Positions 42,232-49,617 of a stretch of DNA of 64,000 nt are shown here, piece after piece. Positions within the stretch are counted from its first letter, which is position 1; the number at the start of each line of letters is the position of its first letter. A program made the position numbers and the translations under genes. The notes beneath the pieces were generated by a model that did not search any database, was not told where the DNA came from, and saw only the letters and a program-made list of their open reading frames with translations. Origin of the DNA: Eubacterium sp. (lineage in GTDB: Bacteria > Bacillota > Clostridia > Lachnospirales > Lachnospiraceae); NCBI GenBank assembly GCA_017614395.1, contig JAGABX010000017.1, positions 1 through 64,000 of the forward strand, in the 5' to 3' direction.

Positions 42232-42246
42232 CAGATTAGTTAAATG

Positions 42247-42309
42247 CCATCCGGCAACTGACAGTCAATGAGGCTGATATCCGTGATTTGGAGGCGGGTA
42301 GCCGGATGG
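42247..42309 (+). promoter_or_regulatory. Structured leader with long-range stem
   Basis: CCATCCGGC (42247-42255) pairs perfectly with GCCGGATGG (42301-42309), closing a 45-nt loop in the mRNA leader between the promoter and the ATG at 42355. No riboswitch family was recognised. Confidence 0.5.
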
Positions 42310-42354
42310 AGGGAGTCGGGAAAAACTACAACTACAGATCATTAGGAGGTAAAC

Positions 42355-42768
42355 ATGAGTGTAGTAGAGGAACTCATCCGCGAGGAGAGCGACGGATCAT
42401 TGAGTTTTGGGAACTATGAACTGGATGCGAAGACGAAAAAAGCGGATTTTCCGTACGATGGTGCTTCGTACAAAATCAAAACCTTCAGGGAGATTACCAA
42501 GCTCGAACGTAACGGCACTATGGTTTATGAATCTGTGCCGGGGTCTGCAGTAACAAATTTCAAGGGTGACAAAACCAATCTTTCATTTGATGTTGAGGCG
42601 CCCGGAGACTTGTCATTCACAATTGAACTCGAGCCTGACACGGTTTACCGTATGGATGTTGACGGTGAATCGGTCGGCAGTATCAAAACCAATCTCGGCG
42701 GAAAACTAAATGCCAGCATTGAATTGGATGCCGGGAAAAAAGCAAGTGTTACGATTTCAAAGCTGTAG
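42355..42768 (+). CDS. Small beta-rich protein of unknown function
   Basis: 137 residues without signal peptide, beginning MSVVEELIREESDGSLSFGN and made of short alternating beta strands (FTIELEPDTVYRMDVDGESV, KLNASIELDAGKKASVTI). Similar small proteins in Lachnospiraceae have been labelled as an endosialidase beta chain; nothing in the sequence shows such activity and I do not adopt the name. RBS TTAGGAGG lies before the ATG. The next gene, a band-7 protein, starts 10 bp after its stop, so a joint membrane-stress or scaffold role is possible. Confidence 0.75.
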   Translation: MSVVEELIREESDGSLSFGNYELDAKTKKADFPYDGASYKIKTFREITKLERNGTMVYESVPGSAVTNFKGDKTNLSFDVEAPGDLSFTIELEPDTVYRMDVDGESVGSIKTNLGGKLNASIELDAGKKASVTISKL

Positions 42769-42777
42769 GAGATAGTA

Positions 42778-43734
42778 ATGGTACTGAATTACATAATTTT
42801 AGCGGTAGCTTTTCTGATCATGGTGGGCGCGGGATATTTGACCTACCTCAACCACAAACGCGTTGAGACTGACAAAAAAAGGCCGGCTATAGCGATCTGG
42901 ATACTGGGAATTATCGTCGCTGCGTTTGGACTTTCGTTCACGATAATTCCGACCGGATACACCGGCGTACTGTCCACTTTCGGTCAGATTTCAGGAAACA
43001 CTCTGCCCAACGGTTTCAATTTCAGAATACCGATTGCGCAGGAGATCACTCTCGTCAACAACAAACAGCAGGACATGACTTTCGAGGATGAACAGATCGT
43101 ATCGGAAACACTGGAGCGAAACACGGTTACTTTTTCCGGAGTGACCGTCACATACCAGATCAACCCGGAGAAATCCGCATGGATCGCTGCAAACGTGTCC
43201 AACTACGAGAACAACCTCGTGAGCTCATCTCTGGTAGCGTCTGCGATCAAAACCAGTTCCAAAACCCTGTCACCCGTTGACGTTACAAACCGATCCATCC
43301 TCGAGCCGAAAGCACAGGCATGTGTTCAGGAGTCTCTTGACCAGAAATACGGTGAAGGCACGATCAAGGTCAACAAGGTCGTTATCAACAACGCGCAGTT
43401 CGATGCCGAGTATGATGAGAAGATCGCCCAGAAACAGCAGTCCCAGATGTCGTACGAGACACAGGCGATCGAGAATAAAAAGAACATAGAAAAAGCAGAG
43501 GCTGACGCAAAGGTAAAACAGACTACCGCCGAGGCCGAGGCAAAGGCAAATGAAACTCTCGAGAAGTCACTTTCCAAAAATGTCCTGATGTCCAAAATGC
43601 TGGACAAATGGAACGGCGAACTCCCCAAAGCCATGGGTGGTGACGGCGGAATGATATTCGATCTGTCAGCGCTGATGGGCGACACCTCTGATTCATCCGC
43701 GTCATCGGGCACGGCAAAAACACCTGCGGAATAA
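42778..43734 (+). CDS. SPFH/band-7 (prohibitin-like) membrane protein
   Basis: 318 residues. Two hydrophobic spans (about 3-22 and 37-59), then an SPFH domain (about 60-210: IPTGYTGVLSTFGQISGNTL, PNGFNFRIPIAQEITLVNNK) and a coiled-coil rich in Ala, Glu and Lys (about 215-270: AEADAKVKQTTAEAEAKANE). Such proteins oligomerise into rings on the membrane inner face and organise lipid domains or proteases. It is downstream of, and nearly touching, the small beta protein, and radA begins 13 bp after it. Confidence 0.9.
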   Translation: MVLNYIILAVAFLIMVGAGYLTYLNHKRVETDKKRPAIAIWILGIIVAAFGLSFTIIPTGYTGVLSTFGQISGNTLPNGFNFRIPIAQEITLVNNKQQDMTFEDEQIVSETLERNTVTFSGVTVTYQINPEKSAWIAANVSNYENNLVSSSLVASAIKTSSKTLSPVDVTNRSILEPKAQACVQESLDQKYGEGTIKVNKVVINNAQFDAEYDEKIAQKQQSQMSYETQAIENKKNIEKAEADAKVKQTTAEAEAKANETLEKSLSKNVLMSKMLDKWNGELPKAMGGDGGMIFDLSALMGDTSDSSASSGTAKTPAE

Positions 43735-43747
43735 GTTAGGAGTTGCT

Positions 43748-45160
43748 ATGCCAAAGGAAAGAACTCTCTTTTTTTGTAAGGAATGCGGAACGGAAGTAAC
43801 CAAATGGGCGGGACAATGTCCCGGCTGTCATGCATGGAACACGCTTGTTGAGGCGCCTGCAGGCCAGGCGGCAAAACTAAAGACATTGGCTGTTTCGGCA
43901 TCTAGAAAAAAAGCAGCCGAAACAGGGATGCCCATGCAGAAAAAGCCGGTGACGATACGTGATGTTGAGACGTCAGCAGACATGCGGCAACCGGTAGGAA
44001 TGACCGAATTTGATCGTGTCTTGGGCGGAGGTATCGTGCCGGGATCATTGATTTTAGTCGGTGGTGATCCGGGTATCGGTAAATCAACCCTGTTACTGCA
44101 AACATGTCGTATGTTATCAGGGGGCGGGATCCGAACTCTGTATGTTTCAGGTGAGGAGAGCGAGAAACAGATCAAACTCCGCGCCGACAGGATCGGAGAG
44201 TTCTCAGACGGAATGCTGTTGTATTCCGAAACCGCTATGGGCTCCATTCTTGAAGCAGTAGATATGGTGCAGCCTGCGGTTTTGGTAGTTGATTCCATTC
44301 AGACTGTTTACGAGGAGAGCATAGACGCAGCACCGGGCTCGGTTTCACAGGTGCGCGAGATCACGGGAACACTGCTTCAATTAGCAAAAAGCAGAAATAT
44401 AACGATATTCATAGTAGGCCATGTGACCAAGGAAGGCAATGTAGCCGGTCCGAGAATGTTGGAGCATATGGTCGATGTTGTTCTATATTTCGAGGGTGAC
44501 AAAACCGCGATGTACAGAATGCTCCGAGGCGTTAAAAACCGTTTCGGTTCGACTAACGAGGTCGGAGTTTTTGAGATGCGCGAACAGGGGCTCATAGAGG
44601 TTCCGAATCCATCGGAATATCTCATGCAGGGGCGTTTAGAGGATGAGGCCGGTTCTGTTGTCGTCTGCACAACAGAGGGAACCAGGGCGTTCCTCATAGA
44701 GGTTCAGGCTCTCGTATGTCGTTCAAGTTTTCCGGTTCCCAGACGGACCGCAGTAGGAACCGATTATAACCGTGTGAATCTGTTAATGGCGGTATTAGAA
44801 AAACGCATCGGTCTCACGCTCGGTGATTGCGATGCGTATGTTAACGTTGCAGGCGGTATGCGTATCAGCGAGCCTGCGCTCGATCTCGCGCTCGTAGCCG
44901 CCCTGATCTCCAGTCACACGGGTCATGCGTTTGATTCTCGCACGGTATTTTTCGGAGAAGTCGGCCTGGTCGGTGAGGTGCGGGCCGTATCACAGGCGGA
45001 ACGCAGGGTAGTCGAAGCTGCTAAAACCGGTTTCACTACTATCGTTTTGCCGGAAAGCAACCGGGCGGCACTGGAAAAAACCGGTACAACTCTGATGGGA
45101 GTTAAACTCATAGGAATAAAACATGTGAGGGAATTAAGTAAACTCAGTGAATCCTCCTAA
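43748..45160 (+). CDS. radA: DNA repair protein RadA
   Basis: 470 residues. N-terminal zinc finger C-x2-C...C-x2-C (FFCKECGTEV, GQCPGCHAWN), RecA-like ATPase with Walker A VGGDPGIGKSTLLLQ near 101-115, the RadA motif GVKNRFGSTNEVG near 255-267, and a Lon-like C-terminal domain (about 310-465; VAGGMRISEPALDLALVAAL). RadA is a hexameric helicase that extends recombination intermediates and promotes branch migration. It starts 13 bp after the band-7 gene with TTAGGAG as ribosome-binding site. Confidence 0.95.
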   Translation: MPKERTLFFCKECGTEVTKWAGQCPGCHAWNTLVEAPAGQAAKLKTLAVSASRKKAAETGMPMQKKPVTIRDVETSADMRQPVGMTEFDRVLGGGIVPGSLILVGGDPGIGKSTLLLQTCRMLSGGGIRTLYVSGEESEKQIKLRADRIGEFSDGMLLYSETAMGSILEAVDMVQPAVLVVDSIQTVYEESIDAAPGSVSQVREITGTLLQLAKSRNITIFIVGHVTKEGNVAGPRMLEHMVDVVLYFEGDKTAMYRMLRGVKNRFGSTNEVGVFEMREQGLIEVPNPSEYLMQGRLEDEAGSVVVCTTEGTRAFLIEVQALVCRSSFPVPRRTAVGTDYNRVNLLMAVLEKRIGLTLGDCDAYVNVAGGMRISEPALDLALVAALISSHTGHAFDSRTVFFGEVGLVGEVRAVSQAERRVVEAAKTGFTTIVLPESNRAALEKTGTTLMGVKLIGIKHVRELSKLSESS

Positions 45161-45209
45161 CGATATATCGGTTCGAATTCACTGGAAAATAAGGACAATG
45201 CAATGATGA

Positions 45210-46277
45210 TCAGTACTCATACCACCCGTCGTCATCGACATCCCGGCAACTCCCCCTCACTATGACTGAACAGTCAAAAGCAGTCTGCAGCACGTTTTTA
45301 TGTCCGCCCTCGATTCTGTCCGATAGAGTCATGACAGCCATTCTGGCGATGTCCTCGCGCGGTATGCTCACTGTTGTCAGGGCGGGATTCGTCAGTTTCG
45401 CCTCTTCTATATCATCACTCGCTATTATGGATGGAAAATACTTTTTCCTCTTGTTCTTTTTCAGACACTCCAGCATCCCTACGGCCGTGATCGCGTTTCC
45501 ACAGTAGATCGCAGTCGGACGCATGCTCTGTTCGAGAAATCTTGTCATTGCCTCCTTGCCGCCCTCTCTGGTCTGAGGCACATCCTGAATAAAAATCGGA
45601 TTCAGGTCGAGGCCCCTTTTCTGCATTTCCTCTAAAAAGCCCTTGTATCTCGCCTCGTGCTGGTATATCCCGACATAACCGATCTCAGTGTGACCGAGTT
45701 CGTACAGGTGGGAGATTGCGAGTGCGGAGATCTTTTTACCGTCACAGATTATCTCGTCAACATAGCCGTTGATCGGGTTACGGTTGATGCTGATGATGTT
45801 GGTATATTTGTTCATCAATGCTTCGAGTCCGGCCTTGCAGCATTTTCCCATGATTATCAGTCCGTCGGATTTTCCCTCGACATCCTTATATAATGAAGAG
45901 ACGACCTTGTCCATATCCTCATGTTTGCACGCGTGATCATTCGAGAACATGGGATTGTACCAGATATGTGACAGGATGTAGTTCTTTTTATGGATCTCTC
46001 GCTCGACATTTCTGAGCAGATCCAGGAAAAAGGGATCCGTAGCCTGATCCTCCGTTCTCGTCATCAGGATGTTGATGTAGCGTGGTTTTGATTCGTCCGA
46101 CTGACCGAGTTTCAGGTTGCGCGCTGCAACATTTGGGGTATAATTCAATTCGATCGCCGTATCCCAAACCTTCTTATGTAACTCTCTGGAACGCCCGATG
46201 TACTCGGGATCATTCAGCATCCTGGATACCGTTGCTTTGGATACGCCGGTTATCTCTGCGATTTTCTGTAATGACAT
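45210..46277 (-). CDS. LacI-family transcriptional regulator
   Basis: 355 residues from ATG 46277 (AAGGAGG 6 nt upstream; the frame extends 21 codons further but without family character). The N-terminal HTH is MSLQKIAEITGVSKATVSRM, LNDPEYIGRSRE, with the hinge NYTPNVAARNLKLGQ. The periplasmic-binding-like sensor domain spans about 70-340 (YINILMTRTEDQATDPFFLD, GHTEIGYVGIYQHEARYKGF, AIYCGNAITAVGMLECLKKN). It is divergent from the sulfate-ester transporter operon, and LacI-type operator palindromes lie in the shared intergenic region, so it is the likely regulator of that operon. The ligand is unknown; LacI members usually sense sugars or nucleosides. Confidence 0.9.
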   Translation of the reverse strand: MSLQKIAEITGVSKATVSRMLNDPEYIGRSRELHKKVWDTAIELNYTPNVAARNLKLGQSDESKPRYINILMTRTEDQATDPFFLDLLRNVEREIHKKNYILSHIWYNPMFSNDHACKHEDMDKVVSSLYKDVEGKSDGLIIMGKCCKAGLEALMNKYTNIISINRNPINGYVDEIICDGKKISALAISHLYELGHTEIGYVGIYQHEARYKGFLEEMQKRGLDLNPIFIQDVPQTREGGKEAMTRFLEQSMRPTAIYCGNAITAVGMLECLKKNKRKKYFPSIIASDDIEEAKLTNPALTTVSIPREDIARMAVMTLSDRIEGGHKNVLQTAFDCSVIVRGSCRDVDDDGWYEY

Positions 46278-46361
46278 GTTGAACCTCCTTAAATAAATCG
46301 AGCTTGCTTCGTTTGTCCGTGCTGATGGTAGTCGATTCAAGAATACCGAAAAAACGGCAAA

Positions 46362-46374
46362 TGAAACGGTTTCA
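46362..46374. promoter_or_regulatory. LacI-family operator 1
   Basis: TGAAAC-G-GTTTCA, a perfect 6+1+6 palindrome matching the half-site of LacI-family operators. It is nearer to the regulator gene (88 bp from its ATG) and may mediate autoregulation. Confidence 0.6.
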
Positions 46375-46499
46375 AAAAATCAAGAGATTTTCTAACAGTG
46401 ACTTACGTTTCAGTGAATAGACCGATTTTTGTTCAGCTGACATGGTACATAATACATGATTTTTGAGAAAAATGCAAGACTTTTTTCAAAAAAGCGAAT

Positions 46500-46513
46500 T
46501 GAAAACGATTTCA
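46500..46513. promoter_or_regulatory. LacI-family operator 2
   Basis: TGAAAACGATTTCA, a 14-bp palindrome with the central CG that marks LacI-family operators. It ends 10 bp upstream of the -35 box of the transporter promoter. Confidence 0.7.
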
Positions 46514-46523
46514 AAATTTGGTA

Positions 46524-46552
46524 TTTACATTTGTTTCAGATTGTGGTACTGT
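46524..46552 (+). promoter_or_regulatory. Promoter of the sulfate-ester transporter operon
   Basis: TTTACA (46524-46529), 17-bp spacer, TACTGT (46547-46552). A weak -10 placed next to the operator; its position upstream of -35 would fit activation or repression by looping. Confidence 0.55.
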
Positions 46553-46665
46553 ATGCCTGTTGAACACAACATGATGTCGTCCGGGTGTTATGGCGAGAGC
46601 ACATGAACGCCGGCGGTGTTTCAACGAAAATGGATGATACATTTACAGGATGAAAGGAAAAGACG

Positions 46666-47424
46666 ATGAAGGTTGCAGGTAAGATTTTAAAATCCGGCGT
46701 GATATCGTGGATACTGTTGATCGCCATTTGGCAGATTGCTTCCATGTTTAACTCGCCGGATTTCCTCCCGAGTCCGTTGAAAACGCTGGAGGGTTTGAAG
46801 GAGGTTTTTGAAAGCGGTGTCCTGATGGAGGATATCGGAATCAGTCTCCAGCGTGTTGCAATCGGATGGGGCAGAGGTATTTTGATAGCCATTCCGCTCG
46901 GGCTTCTGATCGGAGCGTTCAAACCGGTACGGGCGCTCATCGAGCCGCTGATAAACTTTTTCAGATTTGTACCGGCCATCGGATTTCTGACATTGTTCCT
47001 GATGTGGTTCGGTGTCGGGGAGGCATCAAAAACGGTGCTGATAACATACGCATCGATGTTTCCCATCATAATTAATACGGTAGCGGCAGTCGGCGCGATC
47101 GAGCAGACCAGATACCAGGCAGCTGAGTCGCTGGGCGCGTCGAGGTGGCAGAGGTTTATCCACGTGACTGTGCCGGGGTCGATGCCCGGAATGTTCACCG
47201 GAGTCAGATTGGGCCTCTCGGCAGCAATCATTTCAATTGTCGGCGCAGAGATGCTGGCCGCGGATTCCGGTCTCGGATATCTGATCTACACCTCGAGACT
47301 TTACTACAGAACAGATTATATTTTTGTCGGCATTGTGATACTCGGAATACTCGGCTTCGCGGCAGACAGGCTGTTACGCCTCCTCGCGAAGGTTCTGTTC
47401 AAACATTACGGCATCACAGCGTAG
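46666..47424 (+). CDS. ABC transporter permease (SsuC/TauC type)
   Basis: 252 residues with six predicted membrane spans and the BPD_transp_1 signature: the EAA loop reads QAAESLGASRWQRFIHVTVP followed by G at about 145-165. Upstream features such as FLPSPLKTLEGLKEVFESGV and FKPVRALIEPLINFFRFVPA match permeases of sulfonate, taurine, nitrate and aromatic sulfate importers. First gene of the operon; GAAAGGAAAAGACG precedes the ATG. It forms the importer with the ATPase 13 bp downstream and the lipoprotein at 48469. Confidence 0.9.
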   Translation: MKVAGKILKSGVISWILLIAIWQIASMFNSPDFLPSPLKTLEGLKEVFESGVLMEDIGISLQRVAIGWGRGILIAIPLGLLIGAFKPVRALIEPLINFFRFVPAIGFLTLFLMWFGVGEASKTVLITYASMFPIIINTVAAVGAIEQTRYQAAESLGASRWQRFIHVTVPGSMPGMFTGVRLGLSAAIISIVGAEMLAADSGLGYLIYTSRLYYRTDYIFVGIVILGILGFAADRLLRLLAKVLFKHYGITA

Positions 47425-47437
47425 AAAGGAAATTATC

Positions 47438-48298
47438 ATGTCAGAAAACCTGATCGAAATAAAAAATCTCAAACTGAAATATGACACTACATCGCCGAAG
47501 AAAAACCTCTTTTTCTCGAAAAACATCAACCCTGACGCCGTGTTTAAAGGCCAGGAGAACAGTTACGTACTTGACGATGTTTCATTAAACATAGAAAAAG
47601 GAGAATTTCACGTATTCCTCGGTGCCAGCGGTTGCGGCAAATCAACTTTGCTGAACATCATCGCCGGATTCCTGCAAAAAACAGACGGCAATGTTTTGAT
47701 TGACGGTGAGGAGATCACGAAACCCGGACGGGACAGAGGCGTGGTGTTCCAGAATGCGGAGCTGGCTGTGTATCCGTGGCTGACCGTTTACAAAAACGTC
47801 GAGTTCGGTTTGAAGATCCAAAAGATGAAAAAGGCAGACAGAAAGCCGATCATAGAAAATGCACTCGAGCTCGTGGGACTCTCAGAGCACAGAAACAAAT
47901 ATCCGTCGGAACTGTCAGGCGGAATGAAACAGCGTTTACAGATAGCCCGCTCGATCGCGAGTGATCCGGAGATACTCATTATGGATGAGCCGTTCGGAGC
48001 GCTGGATGCCCAGACGAGGCGGACACTGCAGGATGAGCTGATCCGAATCTGGCAGCAGACAGGAAAGACCATACTTTTTGTAACTCACGATTTGCAGGAG
48101 GCGGTTTACCTCGGACAGAAAATAAGTATTTTTTCCGCAGCGCCGAATGCGCATATCGCGAAACAGATCGTGGTTGATCTGCCATATCCGAGGAGAGCCG
48201 GTGACGGCCGGGTGGCTATGATTACCGAGGAGGTTCACACGGAGCTTGACAAAGCCATCAATGCACACGGAGAGGGCAGCGTCGATAAATCGGCATGA
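47438..48298 (+). CDS. ABC transporter ATP-binding protein (SsuB/TauB type)
   Basis: 286 residues. Walker A LGASGCGKSTLLN near 67-79, Q loop FQNAELAVYPWLTV, signature LSGGMKQRLQIARS near 158-171, Walker B ILIMDEPFGALDAQTR and H loop VTHDLQEAV. FGALDAQTR and the overall pattern match the nitrate/sulfonate/taurine importer class. An insertion of about 20 residues (SPKKNLFFSKNINPDAVFKG) sits between the first strand and the VLDDVSL strand. Second gene of the operon. Confidence 0.93.
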   Translation: MSENLIEIKNLKLKYDTTSPKKNLFFSKNINPDAVFKGQENSYVLDDVSLNIEKGEFHVFLGASGCGKSTLLNIIAGFLQKTDGNVLIDGEEITKPGRDRGVVFQNAELAVYPWLTVYKNVEFGLKIQKMKKADRKPIIENALELVGLSEHRNKYPSELSGGMKQRLQIARSIASDPEILIMDEPFGALDAQTRRTLQDELIRIWQQTGKTILFVTHDLQEAVYLGQKISIFSAAPNAHIAKQIVVDLPYPRRAGDGRVAMITEEVHTELDKAINAHGEGSVDKSA

Positions 48299-48304
48299 CA
48301 CATT

Positions 48305-48386
48305 GTTTTCTTAACGAAATCAAGCGAAGCGCAGATTGAGTTTAGAAAACAAGTCGTTCTGACGGAGACGAAGTCGTAGTCAGAAC
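48305..48386 (+). repeat. Tandem stem-loops between ATPase and binding-protein genes
   Basis: GTTTTCT (48305-48311) pairs with AGAAAAC (48344-48350); directly after, GTTCTGAC (48356-48363) pairs with GTCAGAAC (48379-48386). There is no T-run. The position, just ahead of the gene that usually needs the highest level in an ABC operon, fits an mRNA-stabilising structure. Confidence 0.6.
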
Positions 48387-48468
48387 TTCCTTGAATCGCC
48401 CTCTTGATAGTAAACTGGTAATAATTAAAAATAACAATAAAAACAATCAAAAAAGGAGAGTAGAAAAA

Positions 48469-49539
48469 ATGAAAAAGAAAACCCTAATCAAAAAACTCGT
48501 AGCAACAACACTTGCAGCCGCGCTCATTTTTACAGGTTGCGGCAGCTCTGACGGCGGCAGTTCCAAGGACGCCGGAAGCGCAGCAGACAGCGGCAGCGCA
48601 CAGGCAGATGCAGGCAGCGGCGATGCAGGAAACTCCGGTGACCTGACAACAGTCCGTTTCGGTTACATGACTGGAAACATCGATCACCTGATCACGGCAG
48701 TCGGCCAGGAAAAAGGCTTTTTCGAGAAAAACGGAATTGACCTGCAGACTACTGAATATGCAGCCGGAATCAACACGGTAGACGCGCTGACGATGGACCA
48801 GCTTGATATCGGAATCGCTGCTGATTTCGCGATCCTGAACCGTATCGGAAACACGGAAAAAACGGATTTAAAAATCGTAGCTAACTATGCAAATGCAGTA
48901 GGCGGACAGCTTTTTGCAAATCCTGAAAAAGTAAAAGATGCCAAAGATCTCAAAGGTAAAAAGATTATAAACCTCCCGGGTGTGGTTTATGAGTATTGGA
49001 ACGTGCTCGCTGTGCAGAATGCAGGACTGAGCGAGGGTGATTATGAGTTTGTAAATGTTGACAGCCAGCCGAGCGGTGTCGCAGTTGCTACTGCAGGAGA
49101 CGCGGATGTGTTCTGGGGAAGCGGCGAGGTTGCTGCTCAGTTGCAGGGACTCGGATGGCAGCCGATCCTGACGCTTCAGGATTTGGGCGCCATGACAACC
49201 ATGTTCTTTGTTGCGAAGGAAGGTTATGCCAAGGAAAATGCTGAGACTTTGAAAAAGTTCTATGCAGCTATAATGGAGTCAATTGATTATATCCAGACAA
49301 ACACGGATGATGCAGCAAAAATCATCGAGACCAAGACAGGCCTGAAAGCAGATTTGTTCAAACAGATGCTCAGCGCATTTGATCTCGGCATCCAGTTCAA
49401 GCAGGCAACCTTTGACTACTTTGACGGTGTTAACAAATGGCTGAAGGATAGCAACTATTATAAAAACCCGTTTGAGACCAAGGACATCCTGCTCATGGAT
49501 GCAGCGAAGGAAGCATATCCGGATAAATTCGAATTGTAA
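48469..49539 (+). CDS. Substrate-binding lipoprotein of the ABC importer
   Basis: 356 residues. Lipoprotein signal with lipobox LIFTGC and lipidated C24, a Gly/Ser/Asp/Ala-rich tether of about 40 residues, then an NMT1/SsuA-like binding fold (about 65-350: VRFGYMTGNIDHLITAVGQE, KGFFEKNGIDLQTTEYAAGI, AVATAGDADVFWGSGEV). Family members bind sulfonates, sulfate esters, nitrate or thiamine precursors; with the sulfatases downstream, a sulfate ester is the best guess. ATG 48469 is supported by AAAGGAGAG and the clear lipoprotein signal; the frame upstream is not protein-like. Confidence 0.9.
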   Translation: MKKKTLIKKLVATTLAAALIFTGCGSSDGGSSKDAGSAADSGSAQADAGSGDAGNSGDLTTVRFGYMTGNIDHLITAVGQEKGFFEKNGIDLQTTEYAAGINTVDALTMDQLDIGIAADFAILNRIGNTEKTDLKIVANYANAVGGQLFANPEKVKDAKDLKGKKIINLPGVVYEYWNVLAVQNAGLSEGDYEFVNVDSQPSGVAVATAGDADVFWGSGEVAAQLQGLGWQPILTLQDLGAMTTMFFVAKEGYAKENAETLKKFYAAIMESIDYIQTNTDDAAKIIETKTGLKADLFKQMLSAFDLGIQFKQATFDYFDGVNKWLKDSNYYKNPFETKDILLMDAAKEAYPDKFEL

Positions 49540-49557
49540 TTAAAACAAATAATTCCA

Positions 49558-49597
49558 GGGTGCCTGACTCCCATTACTGTAATGGAGTCAGGCATCT
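49558..49597 (+). repeat. GGGTGCCTGACTCCC palindrome, copy A (collapsed form)
   Basis: TGCCTGACTCCCATTAC (49561-49577) and GTAATGGAGTCAGGCA (49579-49594) form a near-perfect hairpin with almost no loop. It is the full element with its centre deleted. It ends 20 bp before the alkylsulfatase ATG. Confidence 0.85.
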
Positions 49598-49617
49598 GTA
49601 TATAGGAGGATTTTAAA

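Larger units (their letters stand above)
46278..46665. other. Divergent regulatory region, LacI regulator / transporter operon
   Basis: 388 bp without a gene. It contains two LacI-type operators (46362-46374 and 46500-46513), a promoter for the transporter operon (46524-46552), further half-sites such as GTTTCAGTGAA near 46408 and TTGTTTCAGA near 46530, and a leader of about 105 nt without recognised structure. Confidence 0.6.

Noticed and set aside
42355..42768. Endosialidase beta chain
   Set aside because: A label seen on similar small proteins; no catalytic residues or tailspike features are visible, so I left the product unnamed.
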